Shown in pieces: positions 13,480 through 26,323 of a DNA stretch of 64,000 nt. How positions within the stretch are numbered: the first letter of the stretch is position 1; every line of letters starts with the position of its first letter. Source of the stretch: Myripristis murdjan (taxonomy: Eukaryota; Chordata; Actinopteri; Holocentriformes; Holocentridae). The notes under the pieces were generated by a model. The model was given only the letters and a program-made list of their open reading frames with translations. It did not search any database and was not told the DNA's origin. The position numbers and the translations under genes were made by a program. The stretch is taken from the NCBI RefSeq assembly GCF_902150065.1, contig NC_043983.1:16747821-16811820 (forward strand), read 5' to 3'.

Positions 13480-16400
13480 TCACGGTGCTTTTTCCTGAAC
13501 AATGATATCAGTTACACCGTGAACCTGTGTGAGCTGCTTGCAGTCCAGCGAGGCCAGTAATTTCCTCGGTCCAGGCAGGGTGGGGATGAAGTGCTCAGTC
13601 ACAGACATAGAGGCACGGCTTCCAATATCACTGAGGGGAGGATAGGAAATGACAGTGCGATCAAAATGTGAGACTGTGTGTGTGTGTGTGTGTGTGTATG
13701 TGTGTGTGTGTGTGTAGATAGATAGACAAGGTGGATGGACAAAGCTGGTAAGGAAGGTGTGCAAAACAAGGACTTTTTCTCCTCACCCGACACTAATCTT
13801 TCTAGCATGGAGCAGACCTAGTCCTTCCACATGGAGAATGACTCCTTTCAGCACCCGTGGTAGAGGGTTGGTAAAGGAGATCTCTGCTGTCATCTTCTTC
13901 CCTACTACAGCCTCCCCAATTGGCTGCAAAGGGGGGAAACAAAGACAGAAAAACGTTTTAAATCTGAAATGACGCATTAAGATCATATCTAGTGATGTTT
14001 TCATTATGATCTTGTTGGTTCACCTTTATGATAAGGTCTGGTGTCCTGAGTCGGAAGTTGAACTGAGTAGCCACAACTTGCTGTGTCGGACTGACCCGGC
14101 CTGACAGTGTCAGCATCAGAGCAGCCTGGTCCACCAGCTGGTCCTGGTAGTCTTTGTACTCCAAGATCCACTCCAGACTCTTCACTGCAGATGGGGGAGG
14201 ACACAGTGAGATAAGGGTCACAGTTTTTAAGATGATGTATTGTACGTTTTGGCTTCCTGCAAGTGATTCTCGCTGCAGGATTCACTGTTACTCTGCAACG
14301 GCAATTGGAGCACATTATGTTGTCACCAGAGCAGTATCATTATAAAATAGCCCTGTGCCAGTTCTTCTTTTCAGAATTACTGGAATGCAACCAGAAAGCA
14401 TTATGAAGGATAACCTCTACCCCGTGGGTTTTAGCAAAACGGTTTTAAAAAAAAAATTCAGTACTGCACTGAAATGTGTAATAACTCCATCATGTGTCAT
14501 TTCTACTTTATTTCACCTGTCTTACAAGGAACAATAAGCAGGAATAAAAAACCTCAATCATTTTGGATCTGGACATTGTTCAAAAGCCCCAAAGTGATGG
14601 CATTTAAGAGAAAAATTATGTTTTAGTGTCTTTTGATGGTACCTTGAGGGTGTGTCTAAAGGTCTGTGATATGCATGATGTTTTAAGAACAGAACAAAAG
14701 GAAGGATCCAAAAATCCTCTGATTCATTTTGGATGCAGATATAATCTGAAAGCCCCAAAGTCATGACAACATTTGCCAGGAATATTATATTATCGTGGGT
14801 ATGTTTTGTTTGAGGATACATTATGTTGTCACCAGTAAGGTATAATTATAAAATAGCCCTTGTGTAGTAAATATTTTAGGATGACAGGAATGCTACAGAA
14901 AAAGTTACCGTACTGTTGGTCAGGTAGCTCCAAAAAGCCCATGAACACTGGACACTCACCCTCGCTGGGCAGTAGCTCCACCTCTGTCACATCCTTCCTC
15001 ACCGTGGCCTTCTGAACACCGGTGTAGTACATGACTGCCACCTGGCTGTGGAGGAGGACTTTGCGATTCTGCAAGCTGCTGTTTCGCAACACAATGTTCA
15101 GCTGTGCATCACCTCCCATGCGAGGACCCTCTCCATCCATGCTCACATCTAGAAAGACATCCTCTGCTGTGGGAGAGGAATAGGCCTCTGGCTTGGAGCC
15201 ATAGCGAGCTGCTGTTTCCACAGCAATGCGTTCCTCCTCTGTGCCTAGGAATAACAAGAAATTAGATCTTAAAAAACAAGATTAATACCTCTGAGAATCT
15301 TGTCTAGATTGTCCATTCAAGCATGACAGCATTTTTCAGCCTAATGGAGGAATTCTTGATCTCACCTAACATTGGCTACTAATTCTTCTGAGGGTTCCTC
15401 TGTTATCTACTTCTTTATTTGTTCATGTGTACTCTAATTGATTTTGAAGCTGCAATGAAAATATAACTAGACATTCCTCCCTCAGTGTTCCAGCATTTGT
15501 GGCTTGATGAAGCACCAACAACAACACACACACACACACACAGACACACAAACAGACTAAAAAATAGCTTCTTCCTGAAAGCTGTGGGGTAATTACTCAT
15601 GTATCTCCTCAGCCTGGCGAGACTGAGGTACACTGGAGTAAAAGCAATATTTACTGAAGCACTGATCACCAGGCAGCGTTCCTGTTTATCTGCATGCATT
15701 CATTATCTTTCTCATTACTTGTTCCTTTTGTCTATGTGCAATATTTACCTTAATGTCCATTTCAGCCACTGATCATTTGCCATATTTCTGTATATTTACA
15801 TACATTCACTTACTCCTGAATAGTGTATGGAATGATTACCTACATATCATCTCACGCCACTGATTACATGAAGTATTTCTATATCTGTATACATTGATTA
15901 TCTTTTTATGCCTTGTTGCATCTCTGCTTAAAGAATACATGCAAAACACTGATTTTGTGCAATATTTCTGTATATCTGCATCTGTCACACTTCAACTTCA
16001 CTGTACCTTGGCAGATGCCATTGCACCTTAGTTCTTTGTATATTGTGTAGTTTTACATTTATGCCTTTTTTCTGTATATGCATAATATTTTGAAGATAAA
16101 TGAAATGTTTGATGCTGACAACTGCAATGTTGTTGTTCCTGCACAAACAATGTAGTTCTTGAACTGAATAGAAATGAATTGACCATAAGGAGCAAAACAC
16201 AAAATCCAACCCACTGTTTTTAGCAAAGTGGTTTTGAAAATTTCAGTAATGCACTGCAATGTGTAATCACTCCATCACACGCCATCTTGACATACATTAT
16301 TTCTCCCATTTTATAAGCAACAATAAAAAATCCCATTCATTTTGGATTTGGACATTATCCAAAATCCCCGCTGTGATGACATTTACGAGAACTGTTGCAT

Positions 16401-19400
16401 TTTAGTGTCTGCTTTGTTGATGATACCTTCAGGGTGTTTGTAAAGGTGTGTGATGTCATTGCGTTCATCGGAGCCGACAGCCTTGGTGCTGATGAAGTGG
16501 CCCACAGTCTTTTTCTCACTGTAAATTTGAGAGAAGGTCCCATCCAGGTTCCTCTGCCAGTAGATTTTATCACTGTTCACCTAAAGGTTCACAGAGAGAG
16601 GAGAGATAGACAGGCTGGCTAATGAGACTGCAGATATCTGTGTTGTGGTGGTGTGACAGCAATGTTGTCCACAAATCTCTCAAAAGGCTATGGGAGAATA
16701 GAGGGAATTATGTACGATACAAACCTCAGCAAAGACAAAGGGAGAGTCGTGCTTGAGATACACCTGACCGTTACGGACAGAACTAACTGAGGCAGGGCCA
16801 CAGCGGAAGGTGCCCTGGCTGGTCTCCTGCGGGGTAGCATCGATAACTTGCCAGCCTCCCATGCCAGGAGGTAAGTCTGGACGAGCCATCCAACAGTCGT
16901 TCCACACATGAAAGTTCCTTGAGGTAAAGAAGTGAAGGGCAGGTTTCATAAACTAGAAGGACATGCACATTATACATAGAAATATATTATGATAGAAAAA
17001 ATCACGACAAAGACAGCGACTGAACACACCAGACAGAGTCGGAGTTGAGGTGATCTAAAGGCTCCAGGTTCTCATCGAAGTATACATCTGTCGTCAAAGA
17101 GACGTCTGTGTCATGAGCGGAGCTGAAGTTGGTCACCGTACGGCTGGGAATGCCCAAACAGCGCAACACTGCAGGGGTGAGAGAGCAGGGGTGAATGATT
17201 AGCGATCAATATCTCTTGTCTCACACAGAAAAACATATGTGAGATAAACACATATAAGACAAAAGCAGCTAACCTGTAGTAGTAACACCAGCAAAGACCC
17301 AGCATTGGCCATATTTGACAGGGTTGCCTCCACTCTTGTAGTAGCTGTTCAGTATTTCAACACTGCCGCTCCAAACGGTTGGAGCAGTTCCAAATGAATA
17401 GTTTGATGACCAGTTTCCCTCCACGACGCCGCGGTCATCAGGGGAGTTGATCTGGATGAAATGGAGAATTGCTTTTTTAAAGCTTTGAGCCACATATAGG
17501 GATGATATGAGCAGAACTGTGAGGATGGATCTGGCGTCAGTGCTTTCTAAGTGGCACTCCATGTGTTCTTTGTGTGTAGCTGCTGTAGTCTCACCATGGC
17601 TGAGATAACTCGCACCACGTTAACAGGGTCTCCCCAACCAGATGGAGGTATTCCGCTCTTTTCCAGGATGTAGAGGCAAGCAGCAAGCATCCCCTCATCG
17701 AACTAATGCCAAACACAGAAAAGGGAGAAAATGATGTCGTGAGCAAATCAGCTGGCCCTGCTCATTTCCTTCACCAGTACCCAGGCATCAATGTGGGAAG
17801 ACCAAACAACCCCTCACCTGTCCATAGTTCCATGTCCTCTCTCCAATTTGTTTCTCTGTGCCATAATAGATTCTACCAATATCATTCAGAACATACTCAT
17901 TCATCTCATCTTCATCATCCATGAACACTGTGTCCTCTATAAGACAGAGGAGAAAAAGAATAGTTTTTCTTTATTAAGTCCAACATCAGATCAGTTTGAA
18001 CAGTAGGTAGAGTGGATTATTTCTTTCTGACATTGCGGAGTAGCATCATTGGCATACAATACATTAGCTGGAAAGTTTCAACTTTTTCTTTTCCCACAGT
18101 TTTGTTGAACAGAAGGAGGAATAACACATAGCTGACAGGTTTATAATGTCAGTGAAGGCATATTATTGTATGGCACTGAGTAAAATAGGCAAGAACCCCT
18201 TAATTTGTGGCAGTCAGCCAGGTCATCATGCACGCATGAGTCTGGTTGGATAACTGCCAAACTTAATGCTATGTATGTAGATGTATTCTTTTCATGTATT
18301 CTTTTTACACTCCATGACATCGCTAGTCGACTCCCAACCTCAGGTTACAGCACGGCCTAGATTTCATTTTTAATTTTCTAGTAAGAGTTGCACTGAACTA
18401 CATAAAATATGCAGATAGAAGATAAGATAAGATAAGATAAGATAAGATAAGATATACTTTTATTGTCCCCGTGGAGACTGGAGACATGAACGTGATTCCT
18501 GTCATGTGGAAACATGACAGGAGTCACGTTCACATGCTATGTGTTTATACACATAATGTATGCACACTCAGTGGTTACTGTATTGCACATACGGTTGTAT
18601 CATAACCAGATGGGCTTATATTGTACATTGTAGTTTTCATATTGCACTTATTACCAAAATAAACGTCTGCCCTGACTGTAAATAAATGTATAACCAAAAA
18701 AACGTGTCTTAGACCCATCCATGAGTAACATCCTGTAGTGGATTATAATTTGTTGAATTATAAGCTATTCATGAGTTTAATCGACATGGGTAAGAATGAG
18801 TGTTTGAAGTGGTGCAGCCTGCACCTGAGGACCCTAAACCTTCTGCTGGAGGGTAAAGGCTGGAAATCATGATGCAGGATGAGTGGCATCTGACATGTAA
18901 AAGCATTATTTTTTAAGTCCTGTATTTACCTTCACACCAGGGGTTGAACAACATGTAGATGTCATTTGCTGGGTCATGTGTGGAGGTGGCTTCGCCTTTT
19001 GGGCAACTTGTTGCCACAGTGAGTTGGTATCGGCCGATGACTGCTGTAGGTAGAGAGTTAACCGACAGCTTTATCCTGTTGCCATCATGTTTAACAATTA
19101 AAGCTTCCCAGCGATCGTCCTCCAACATATCTACCAAAGGAATGATGACATGGGTGCTCTTTGCCACTGCTGGCAGGGTCCCTGGGGAGACACACATACC
19201 ACACACAGTAAGTTTGAGGCACAAGAGGTATAAGAAAATGCACTGGTTTGACCGGTAAGATGCAGCATGTGAAGGGCAGAAATCTGATTGATGCTGAAAC
19301 CATGTCTCAACAGGAACTGAGTACTTTTTTTCCACCATAAGAAACACCATTAATTACAGCCACACCTGCATTCCTACCTCAAGAGGAGTGTTTGTGCAAA

Positions 19401-21177
19401 CAAAGTGGAAGCAATCCTCTATGTGAATGTGTGCACACAGACACACACACACACACACACACACACACATTGCTTACTGTGCAGGTCATGACAGTATCTG
19501 ATCTCTATGCTGCTGTACTATAAATGGAATCTCAGCGCAGGCACCAGTTTACTGAGCAGCTATTACTGCCCTGTTTGTCACATTAGTGAGACCACTCACA
19601 TAACTGCACACACTGCGTCCTGGGTGTAAAGGGTTAGGCAGCATTTTGGAATCATTCTCATTCTCTTTACACTTAATTCCTGACAACATGAAGCTGTAAT
19701 TGTATAATCTACTGTGTATTCCTCTGTGTGCTGTCCTCTATCTTACAACAGGCAACACTCTGAGAGGCAATACAGTGAGAAATAAGCAGAGGAAAATAGG
19801 TGCGGCTGAGCTTTTAGCATTAGTGTTGATGGTGTTGACTGCCAGTTGAAGGGGTTTTTAGTTAGGGCAGGACTACAAGAGACCACGCTTCTGTAAAACA
19901 CTCTTGCTGGAGCATAGCAACCATGCTCGTGACTTCAGAACTGTTACCATAGCAATAGTAACCCAAAATCTCTCTCTTTCTCTCTCTTTCTCTCTCTCAT
20001 CTCTCTCTCTCTCTCTTTCTCTCCCTCGTCTCTCTCCCTCTCTCTCTTTGTCTCTCTCTCTACACTTATGTACATACATATTATCATTTGCAAATGAGCA
20101 TGAAACAGATGTGCATTGTCTCTCGCTCTTGTTTGTGCATTTTGTTTCCTCACACACTGCTCCCCCTAACACACACACACATGCACACACTGTCCCATGA
20201 CTGACGAAAAAAGGGGAAGTTTTATCATGTGCACCTCTGCACACTGTTTCTTATTCTTTGGGGTGCAGGCAGGAACTTTAACCTACTTGACTAGGATGGC
20301 TTGTGGCTTTATTTAGTAGTATTATTAGTGTTTATTGGCATGCATACTGCCTGCAGAATTTAGAAACATTACTTATAAAGCTATTTTAGTCTTGTGGTGT
20401 TATTTTAGTGCTCAATTCAATCCCAGCACTTAAGCATAAAAACAAATGCACTTACCCTTGTAAATTTATGATATATTCAAATTTTGTTATAGTAATACTG
20501 GCGAATAACTGCTGAACTGTGTCCTTCAAATTCAGTGTAGTATTTAAGTTTATTGGTCAGCATATTATGTTTCTACCAGGGAGATGGACTGACCTGTTTT
20601 AAGTTCAAGGTGCAGCTGGTCAGTTTTGGGGTTAAAAGGTCGTGAGAGGGTAATCCACATCTGGAAAGTCTGCCCTCGGCGGATGATGAGGTCATCGCCA
20701 TGGTAAAGATCTGTGTGATGCTCCTTGCGGTTCTGCCCTGATTGGCTTTTTATCAGGTCCACTGATCGCACTTTGAGAATTAATTCTGTCAAAACACATG
20801 CATGTATATAAGAGAAGGACATTTATCATAAGGGTGTCAATTAATTTGTTCATAAATGATAACACAGTAAACTTTCAAAGTCGGCAGTTACCGTCAAGCT
20901 CGCTTTCACCAGTCAAAGGCTTCTCGCCATTTATCCCTTCATCCTTTTCCACCTCATCGAGCCCTGTGACAACTGTGTCTGTAACATCATCATCATTTGG
21001 TTCGGGATAGCAGCATGGGCAGACCTTGCGAAACCACCGGCGACACGGCCCTTCCTTAGCTGCATCTTCCTCTGGTTCTTCCTTCTCTTTCTCTATATCG
21101 TCAAAAAATCCAAGAGTGACAGATGGAAATCGGCCAATCGCAGATCTGTTTCTGACTGACCGTGTTTCTACAGGCAT
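13480..21177 (-). CDS. tgm1: Membrane-anchored transglutaminase, TGM1 type, complete
   Basis: The protein forms calcium-dependent gamma-glutamyl-epsilon-lysine crosslinks. There are thirteen coding exons: 21177-20892, 20785-20594, 19181-18930, 17936-17818, 17702-17595, 17451-17274, 17168-17030, 16917-16725, 16580-16427, 15244-14960, 14184-14024, 13923-13787 and 13630-13480. All phases agree and the total is 784 residues (human TGM1 has 817). The N terminus carries [12 protein letters not shown] at residues 45-56, a cysteine cluster like the S-acylated membrane anchor of TGM1. The triad is C369 (YGQCWVF), H428 (NFHVWND) and D451 (WQVIDAT), each eight residues before the human TGM1 numbers. Two C-terminal beta-barrel domains follow. 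Position next to rabggta on the same strand matches human 14q and supports tgm1 over other paralogues, although fish carry several tgm1-like copies. An acceptor lies directly before the ATG, so a 5' UTR exon must lie upstream. An AATAAA at 13149-13154 could end the transcript. Confidence 0.93.
13674..13732. repeat. TG microsatellite and short GATA run
   Basis: A (TG)n run with one TA interruption is followed by AGATAGATAGAC. It lies in the last intron of tgm1. Confidence 0.9.
14313..14860 (-). repeat. Repeated blocks in tgm1 intron 10, one with an exon 9 edge
   Basis: 14429-14676 is a diverged copy of 16216-16463. The source block is the start of intron 9 plus the last bases of coding exon 9, including the donor (source CACCCTGAAG|GTATCATC; copy CACCCTCAAG|GTACCATC). 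The exon-like part of the copy carries an in-frame stop and is not used by the model. A third short copy of the inner motif lies at 14723-14779. A separate direct repeat, CATTATGTTGTCACCAG then ATAAAATAGCCCT, occurs at 14313-14354 and 14819-14860, flanking the block. Confidence 0.7.
15470..16190 (+). mobile_element. LINE 3' fragment in tgm1 intron 9
   Basis: GCTTCTTCCTGAAAGCTGTG near 15569 resembles the end of a fish LINE ORF2 (the NSFFP-RAV type region). About 550 bases later comes CTGACAACTGCAATGTTG, then GTTCTTGAACTGAATAGAAA, the usual untranslated tail with a degenerate GAATT-like repeat. A (CA)n run at 15528-15556 interrupts it. No usable frame remains. Confidence 0.5.
18417..18890 (-). 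mobile_element. LINE 3' fragment with TTATC tail, in tgm1 intron 3
   Basis: On the minus strand the sequence runs into GGGGACAATAAAAGTATATC followed by about seven copies of TTATC (18417-18455), a standard teleost LINE tail. The part near 18780-18860 reads like the degenerate ORF2 end, with a stretch of the type [12 protein letters not shown]. It fills most of intron 3 of tgm1. A near-perfect hairpin inside it (18487-18532) is described under findings. Confidence 0.55.
19438..20186. repeat. CA run (19438-19470) and TC tract (19967-20061)
   Basis: Two microsatellites lie in intron 2 of tgm1. The TC tract is interrupted by CATC, CCTCG and TTTG. Apparent Arg/Glu-rich or Ser/Leu-rich reading frames across it are products of the tract, not genes. 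A short CA run follows at 20170-20186. Confidence 0.9.
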
Positions 21178-23685
21178 CCTGAGAAAAAAAGAGAAATGTA
21201 CAGCAAATAAAGTTAATTAGTAGAAGGAGACCTCTGGGCTTTGACATCAATTATGTCCTGGCTTCTTTCAACACCATTCCTGAAATGCTGCTCTTGTGAA
21301 ATCATTTCTTCATAGTTTAAACCCTGTGGGATTACTATTCATTGCTGAAGTATTCAGGATTTTCTGAAAGTTCAAAAGGTCTCCAAGTGCATGTGGGCAT
21401 ATATCTTTAAAACCTGTCTTAATCAATGTAAACAAGAGGGAAAAAATATATGCATTAATATCTATCTATCTATCTATCTATCTATCGATATTTCACTGAA
21501 AGAGCTTACAATTTAGAAAATGCCCTAATATTAAAAAAATATATATATAAAGCTCCTGGATTTTCTTAAATATCTATCTTCTATGTTTACAAAAACTGAG
21601 GTTTGGTTACTGACTGCATGTCATGTTCAGCCAAATTGCAACATTACATAGCAAAGCCAAAGCTAGCTAAAGTATGCACCATTTAGCTCTGTGGTTGATG
21701 CAGTTGGGAGATTCCTGATAATTTTCCATGTTCACAAACACTGGCTGAACTATCCAAGAAGAAAGCACAAGGAAATGTGAATTGTGCTTGGATTTAAACT
21801 TTAACAAGAGGCTCCAAATTCTCACATCCTCAATCACACCCTCTATGTACAACCAGCAGTTTTCTTGCCCCCTAATGCTTCTGCTTTCTGCTCTCTCAGT
21901 CCTCATTTATGCACCTCAATCTGATTGTACTTGCATCCCTGGGTAGTAATCCTCTTTGTAGAGACCTTTCCGGTAACTGCTATGGTCCCCCTGAAAGCCT
22001 TTCCCACACTCTCTGCATTCCTCTGCCTCACTGACTATTACATGGTGACAAAACAGGCTCTGATGAAGCAATACCAAAACAACCACCATGCTCTCATTTC
22101 ATTTAGGACAGCCAAGAAAAAAACTGACACATTTTTTATAAATCACAGACAGCCGTAATAGAAGATTAAGTGAACGCCTCTCCCCGCTTTAGGCTTGTGC
22201 CTCATATTGACTGCTGACAGAAGAGGGGTAAAGGTGGCTTCATAACACAATGGAAAAATCCAATATTGCTGATGACATTTGATGTACATTTACCTGACTT
22301 AGACTCTAAGTATGACGTCTCTAGATGTAAAACAGGGTGATTCCATACAAACTGTTGAGGTGAAAATGGAATCCACCACAACCTGCCTCAGTGCCAAAAA
22401 TACACACAGGGTCGAGGAGAAAACCTGCATGGAATGGCAGTGTACTGCACATGGCACTAATTACAGTCTGCCTGGGGTGTATCGTATCCCCAGAAACAAG
22501 TTTTACACACATGCAAATCAGTGCACCACCACACTGATATGAGGGTAGTCTCCTCACAGGGACTGAAGCACAGCGCAATGAAACTATGTGACATGGTGTC
22601 CGACAACTGAACCCAGTATGATCGATGAAATTGTCCTCACAAAATCCATCTCTTTTTCTCTGTCTTGCAGCATAGCAGCTCAGACCAGACTTTCTCAGAC
22701 TCCCACTGGACTGTAGGGCTGCATCCTTTCTGGGTGTGTGCACCCGCTCTCTGACCTCATTGTAACATGTGCAAGTGAATTGGTAATCAGTCACACTTTT
22801 AGATTAAGCAAACTTGGTGTCCTCAAGGTCACATATCAAACGTCAAGTCAAATGAGGTCTAACCCTACTCTCATCATCATAGCAACAGATGTGTTATAAG
22901 CTATTCATCAGAGCCAAGCTTTTCCCTTGAGGAGGGTGGTGATCCAGTAAACATCCATCATCTACACCCATGACCCGTTGCCTCAGGACCGTTGCATTCA
23001 TGCCAAACTAAGATAAACAAAAGCACCCTCATTCCTGTGTGTTTCATATCAGAATTAAAGCATTCACTGTGTTCAAGGCCCACTGACATTCAGACTCTGA
23101 CCGAATTCATGTAGTTTCCCCCCTTCAAGTATTTTGCTTGGGGATTAGTCTTCCTTGCAAATGACTGTAACCTACTGTTAAGGTCAGCTGGAATATATAG
23201 CCTGCACTGACATGAGCACAGACCTTACATGTGATTAGACATCACTACAACAATTTGACTGTTCCAAAAGCATTTGCTCCGATGAGTATCTGATTTAAAC
23301 AGACTCATTTCCCCTAAAGTTACGGCTACAGTGTGTAAAGCCATAGATCAAACTGAAACACTCGCACAGATTTATTGATGCCATGAGAGGCAGTTAGTGA
23401 AGCCGCAGGATTATATTGATGTTGGCATAGTAATGTGAAAACAGTTCATATTTCTTAGAAACGATACAATTTTCCTATTTAGCTGGATGGTACAAAATTA
23501 TTTTGGCAGTATTTTTTTTTTTTTATGTTCTAAAGAATCTGAGTCTGAATGCAACCGTGCCTTGATTAAATACCGTCTACCATGCTGAACGTCAAGAATT
23601 ATGGTCAAGCTGGTAAGATTATAAACACGGTCACAGACTACAGATAAAGCCAAATGTGAAACAAATGGTAAAAATTCACACTCAC

Positions 23686-23776
23686 GCAGTTCAGCAGCAA
23701 TAGATGTGTGATCTTGGAGCGGCGTGGTTCTTGTTTTGTGAGTGTTTCAGAAGAACAGGTTCAGGGCTTTTAAAAG
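23686..23776 (-). promoter_or_regulatory. Probable tgm1 5' UTR exon and TATA-like promoter
   Basis: The first tgm1 coding exon begins one base before the ATG, behind a strong pyrimidine-rich acceptor, so a separate leader exon is required. The best candidate is an exon ending GCTGAACTGC|GTGAGTGTG with its donor at 23685. A TATA-like CTTTTAAAAG lies at 23767-23776, which would place initiation about 30 bases downstream, near 23740. Splice use and start site are inferred; no expression data are available. Confidence 0.35.
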
Positions 23777-23803
23777 TTGGGAGCGAAGACACTGAACACA
23801 CGT

Positions 23804-23841
<38 letters not shown>

Positions 23842-24617
23842 GCAGACACGCCTTCCTCCTGAGAGACAAGCCCTCAGTTTCAGCCCTCGTTTCGAAGATG
23901 ATATTAGTTGTCGACCTGTAATTTATATGACAATTTGTAAGAAAAGTTGGCAAAAGAAGAAAAGTTGATTCACAGGCTATTTGTTCCTTCTAACCTTTGG
24001 CAGCCTATTTTAGGAGGATTTTCACGAGGATTTCGGGGCAGTAACAGCTGAATCAGCGAGTTACTGCTGCTGAGGAGTAATAATGAGTAAGGTCATGATT
24101 ATACTTTTGATACCCCTAAATGTCTTTTTCAGGCATGGCTTGACATGACATGGCTTTCAGGCTCAGGTTTGAAAGTGGAAAAATACGCAACGGGAAGCAC
24201 ATGGCCTCCTAGACTTGTCAGACACAGAAAATGGAAGGGTTGAAGGTGACAAATATTTGAATTATCTCCACTGACAGGTTAAGTTGGTACGCCTCGAGTC
24301 CATAGCAGAGTGTGTGATAGGTTAATTTTCAACAATAAGAGTCTATGACAGTTTATAGGGATACTGCACAAGCATACCGTGGGTGATAGAAATGTCTTTA
24401 AGTAGGCAACAGTAAGTTCAGTAAGTTCACTACTGAGTGCCAGGGACGCATAAACCTTAACGAATGTCATTGGAATAGGTTATTTGGATGATTGTTGAAA
24501 AGAGAAAGAGAGAGGGGGGCTGTTTCTGCATAATTAACCTCAAGTCCTGTTATCTAAACAAAAAGGTTCATGACTACCAGAGGAGTCTGCTAAAAAGATT
24601 TAGGAGAGTCTGAAAAT

Positions 24618-24621
<4 letters not shown>

Positions 24622-24691
<70 letters not shown>

Positions 24692-24736
24692 ACCCAGCCA
24701 AGAATCTTTTGTTTTGTTTTGTTTTGTTTTGTTTTG
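24622..24736. repeat. TC dinucleotide run and GTTTT run
   Basis: 69 bases of pure TC/CT at 24622-24690 are followed, 20 bases on, by about five copies of GTTTT (24711-24736). Confidence 0.95.
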
Positions 24737-24863
24737 AAAGATCTTAATGTTTTACAAAAGGCGCATTATGTGTGGTGCACTCCTCTGCATGAATGATACT
24801 TCAGATAGGCAATTCTGCTAAAAAGGTTGAAATTGCCGTGTTTGGAAAAGACAGACACTCACG

Positions 24864-24899
<36 letters not shown>

Positions 24900-25837
24900 G
24901 GTTGAACTGATATTGGTTTCACAAACACACTGACAGCTGCATTATGCTGTACAAACCCATAGAAACTACCTGATGTCCTGACACCCTTCAGCAAAAGCTG
25001 GATAGGATTATTTAGATAGGTGTCTACAGTTATGTCTACTGATCAGTTTAACAAATCAAACCCACCTGAAACATCCCGGCCTCTGTGCTCTGCAAACTCC
25101 AAGACTGTGTGCGTCCATGAATACAGCTTAAGTCCACAGATCTCCATCATTCCTTTGAAGTTTGTATGAAGGAAACTGTATCGTGTGCAGGAGAGCGCAA
25201 AAAGTGAATTGTCCATTCAGTTGTTTGTTGCAACACACAGCAGTACATGGTGAGCGCACACTCTAATACACAAAAGCAATGGACGATAGTATTTAAACTA
25301 CTGAACTGCTCAAAATGTTGACTGTTTGAACTTCTAAATGCCAACAGACTTTTGAAGCAGCAAGCGATTTGAGGGGGGATGCCATTTCCTTTATTTGCAA
25401 AATGACAGATTCATCTCCCTTGTGAACCTGCAATCCCCCCTCCCACATTCCCATGTTGCAGAGAGAGTGCAGAGAGGTTGTTTAGTTGAGCCTGCAAAGT
25501 TTGAATTTACGACCCTGGCCGTGGCCCTGAAATATCAGCAGACCAACTGTGCTGTGTATTGATTAATCCATGGGGCTATCCATGGTGCTGAAGTGGCAGA
25601 TGGAGCTGTGAGTGCGCCTTTTTCTCTCAGTCCCACCCTTCTGTCAGTTTTGTCTTGGATCTAAAATATTCTCTAAACTATATATTATAAATACTCATTT
25701 CTATACTATATTACAGTCGATGTGCTGTATGGGGTAGTGTCACCTTCATGATCAAATTACTAGCAATGTTAAGTCACAGAAGAGCAAGAGGTATTCATAT
25801 AATATTCCTTTAATATTTCTGTGATCATTCAGTAGCA

Positions 25838-25952
25838 TCTGTGCTGCTGAAAATACACCCCAGACCGAGCCACCTCTATAATAAAATAATTTAGGAGACA
25901 TGACAACAGATGTAGTTATTACTATAGATGCTTGGTGTAACTTTGTAATGTA

Positions 25953-25990
<38 letters not shown>

Positions 25991-26323
25991 CTCTATAAAT
26001 AAAAATGACTTGGGTAATGTGACTTAGGATCTGCACTGACCAAATCACACTGAGCGGCTGGTTTCATAATTTGAGATAAAGTTTATCCCATCAAAACTAC
26101 TGTATGTTTTGGAAAATAGGCAATATTAAGGTGCTTGATGTCCACATTCAGCTGAAGAATAAGCCCACGCAAAATATGTATGTAGCCTAATAGCAGTTCT
26201 TTTAGATCAAAATTACAACCACAATTATGTCCTTTGGGAAGTGTATATGGGGTGTGTGTGTAGGCTGGTGGTGTGGGAGCAGTGGGTTACTCCCATTGAG
26301 CCAACCACCCTGTTAAAAAATAA
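25838..26323 (+). repeat. Dispersed repeat copy A, apparently split
   Basis: The segment 25838-25934 matches 40329-40427 (shared AAAATACACCCCAGACC, CACCTCT, TTTAGG-GA, ACTATAGATGCTTG). The next part of the repeat, CTCCCATTG-GCCA followed by CCCTGTTAAAAAA, is contiguous in the 40.4 kb copy. Here it appears only at 26290-26323, so copy A seems to carry about 355 extra bases that begin with a 32-base poly(A) run (25956-25987). Confidence 0.6.

Noticed and set aside
19873-20244. Arg/Glu-rich 123-codon frame on the minus strand
   Set aside because: It is produced by the TC microsatellite in a tgm1 intron.
22321-22794. 157-codon open frame on the minus strand in the tgm1-rabggta interval
   Set aside because: Cys-rich low-information sequence without family motifs or splice partners; overlapping frames on the other strand are equally open.
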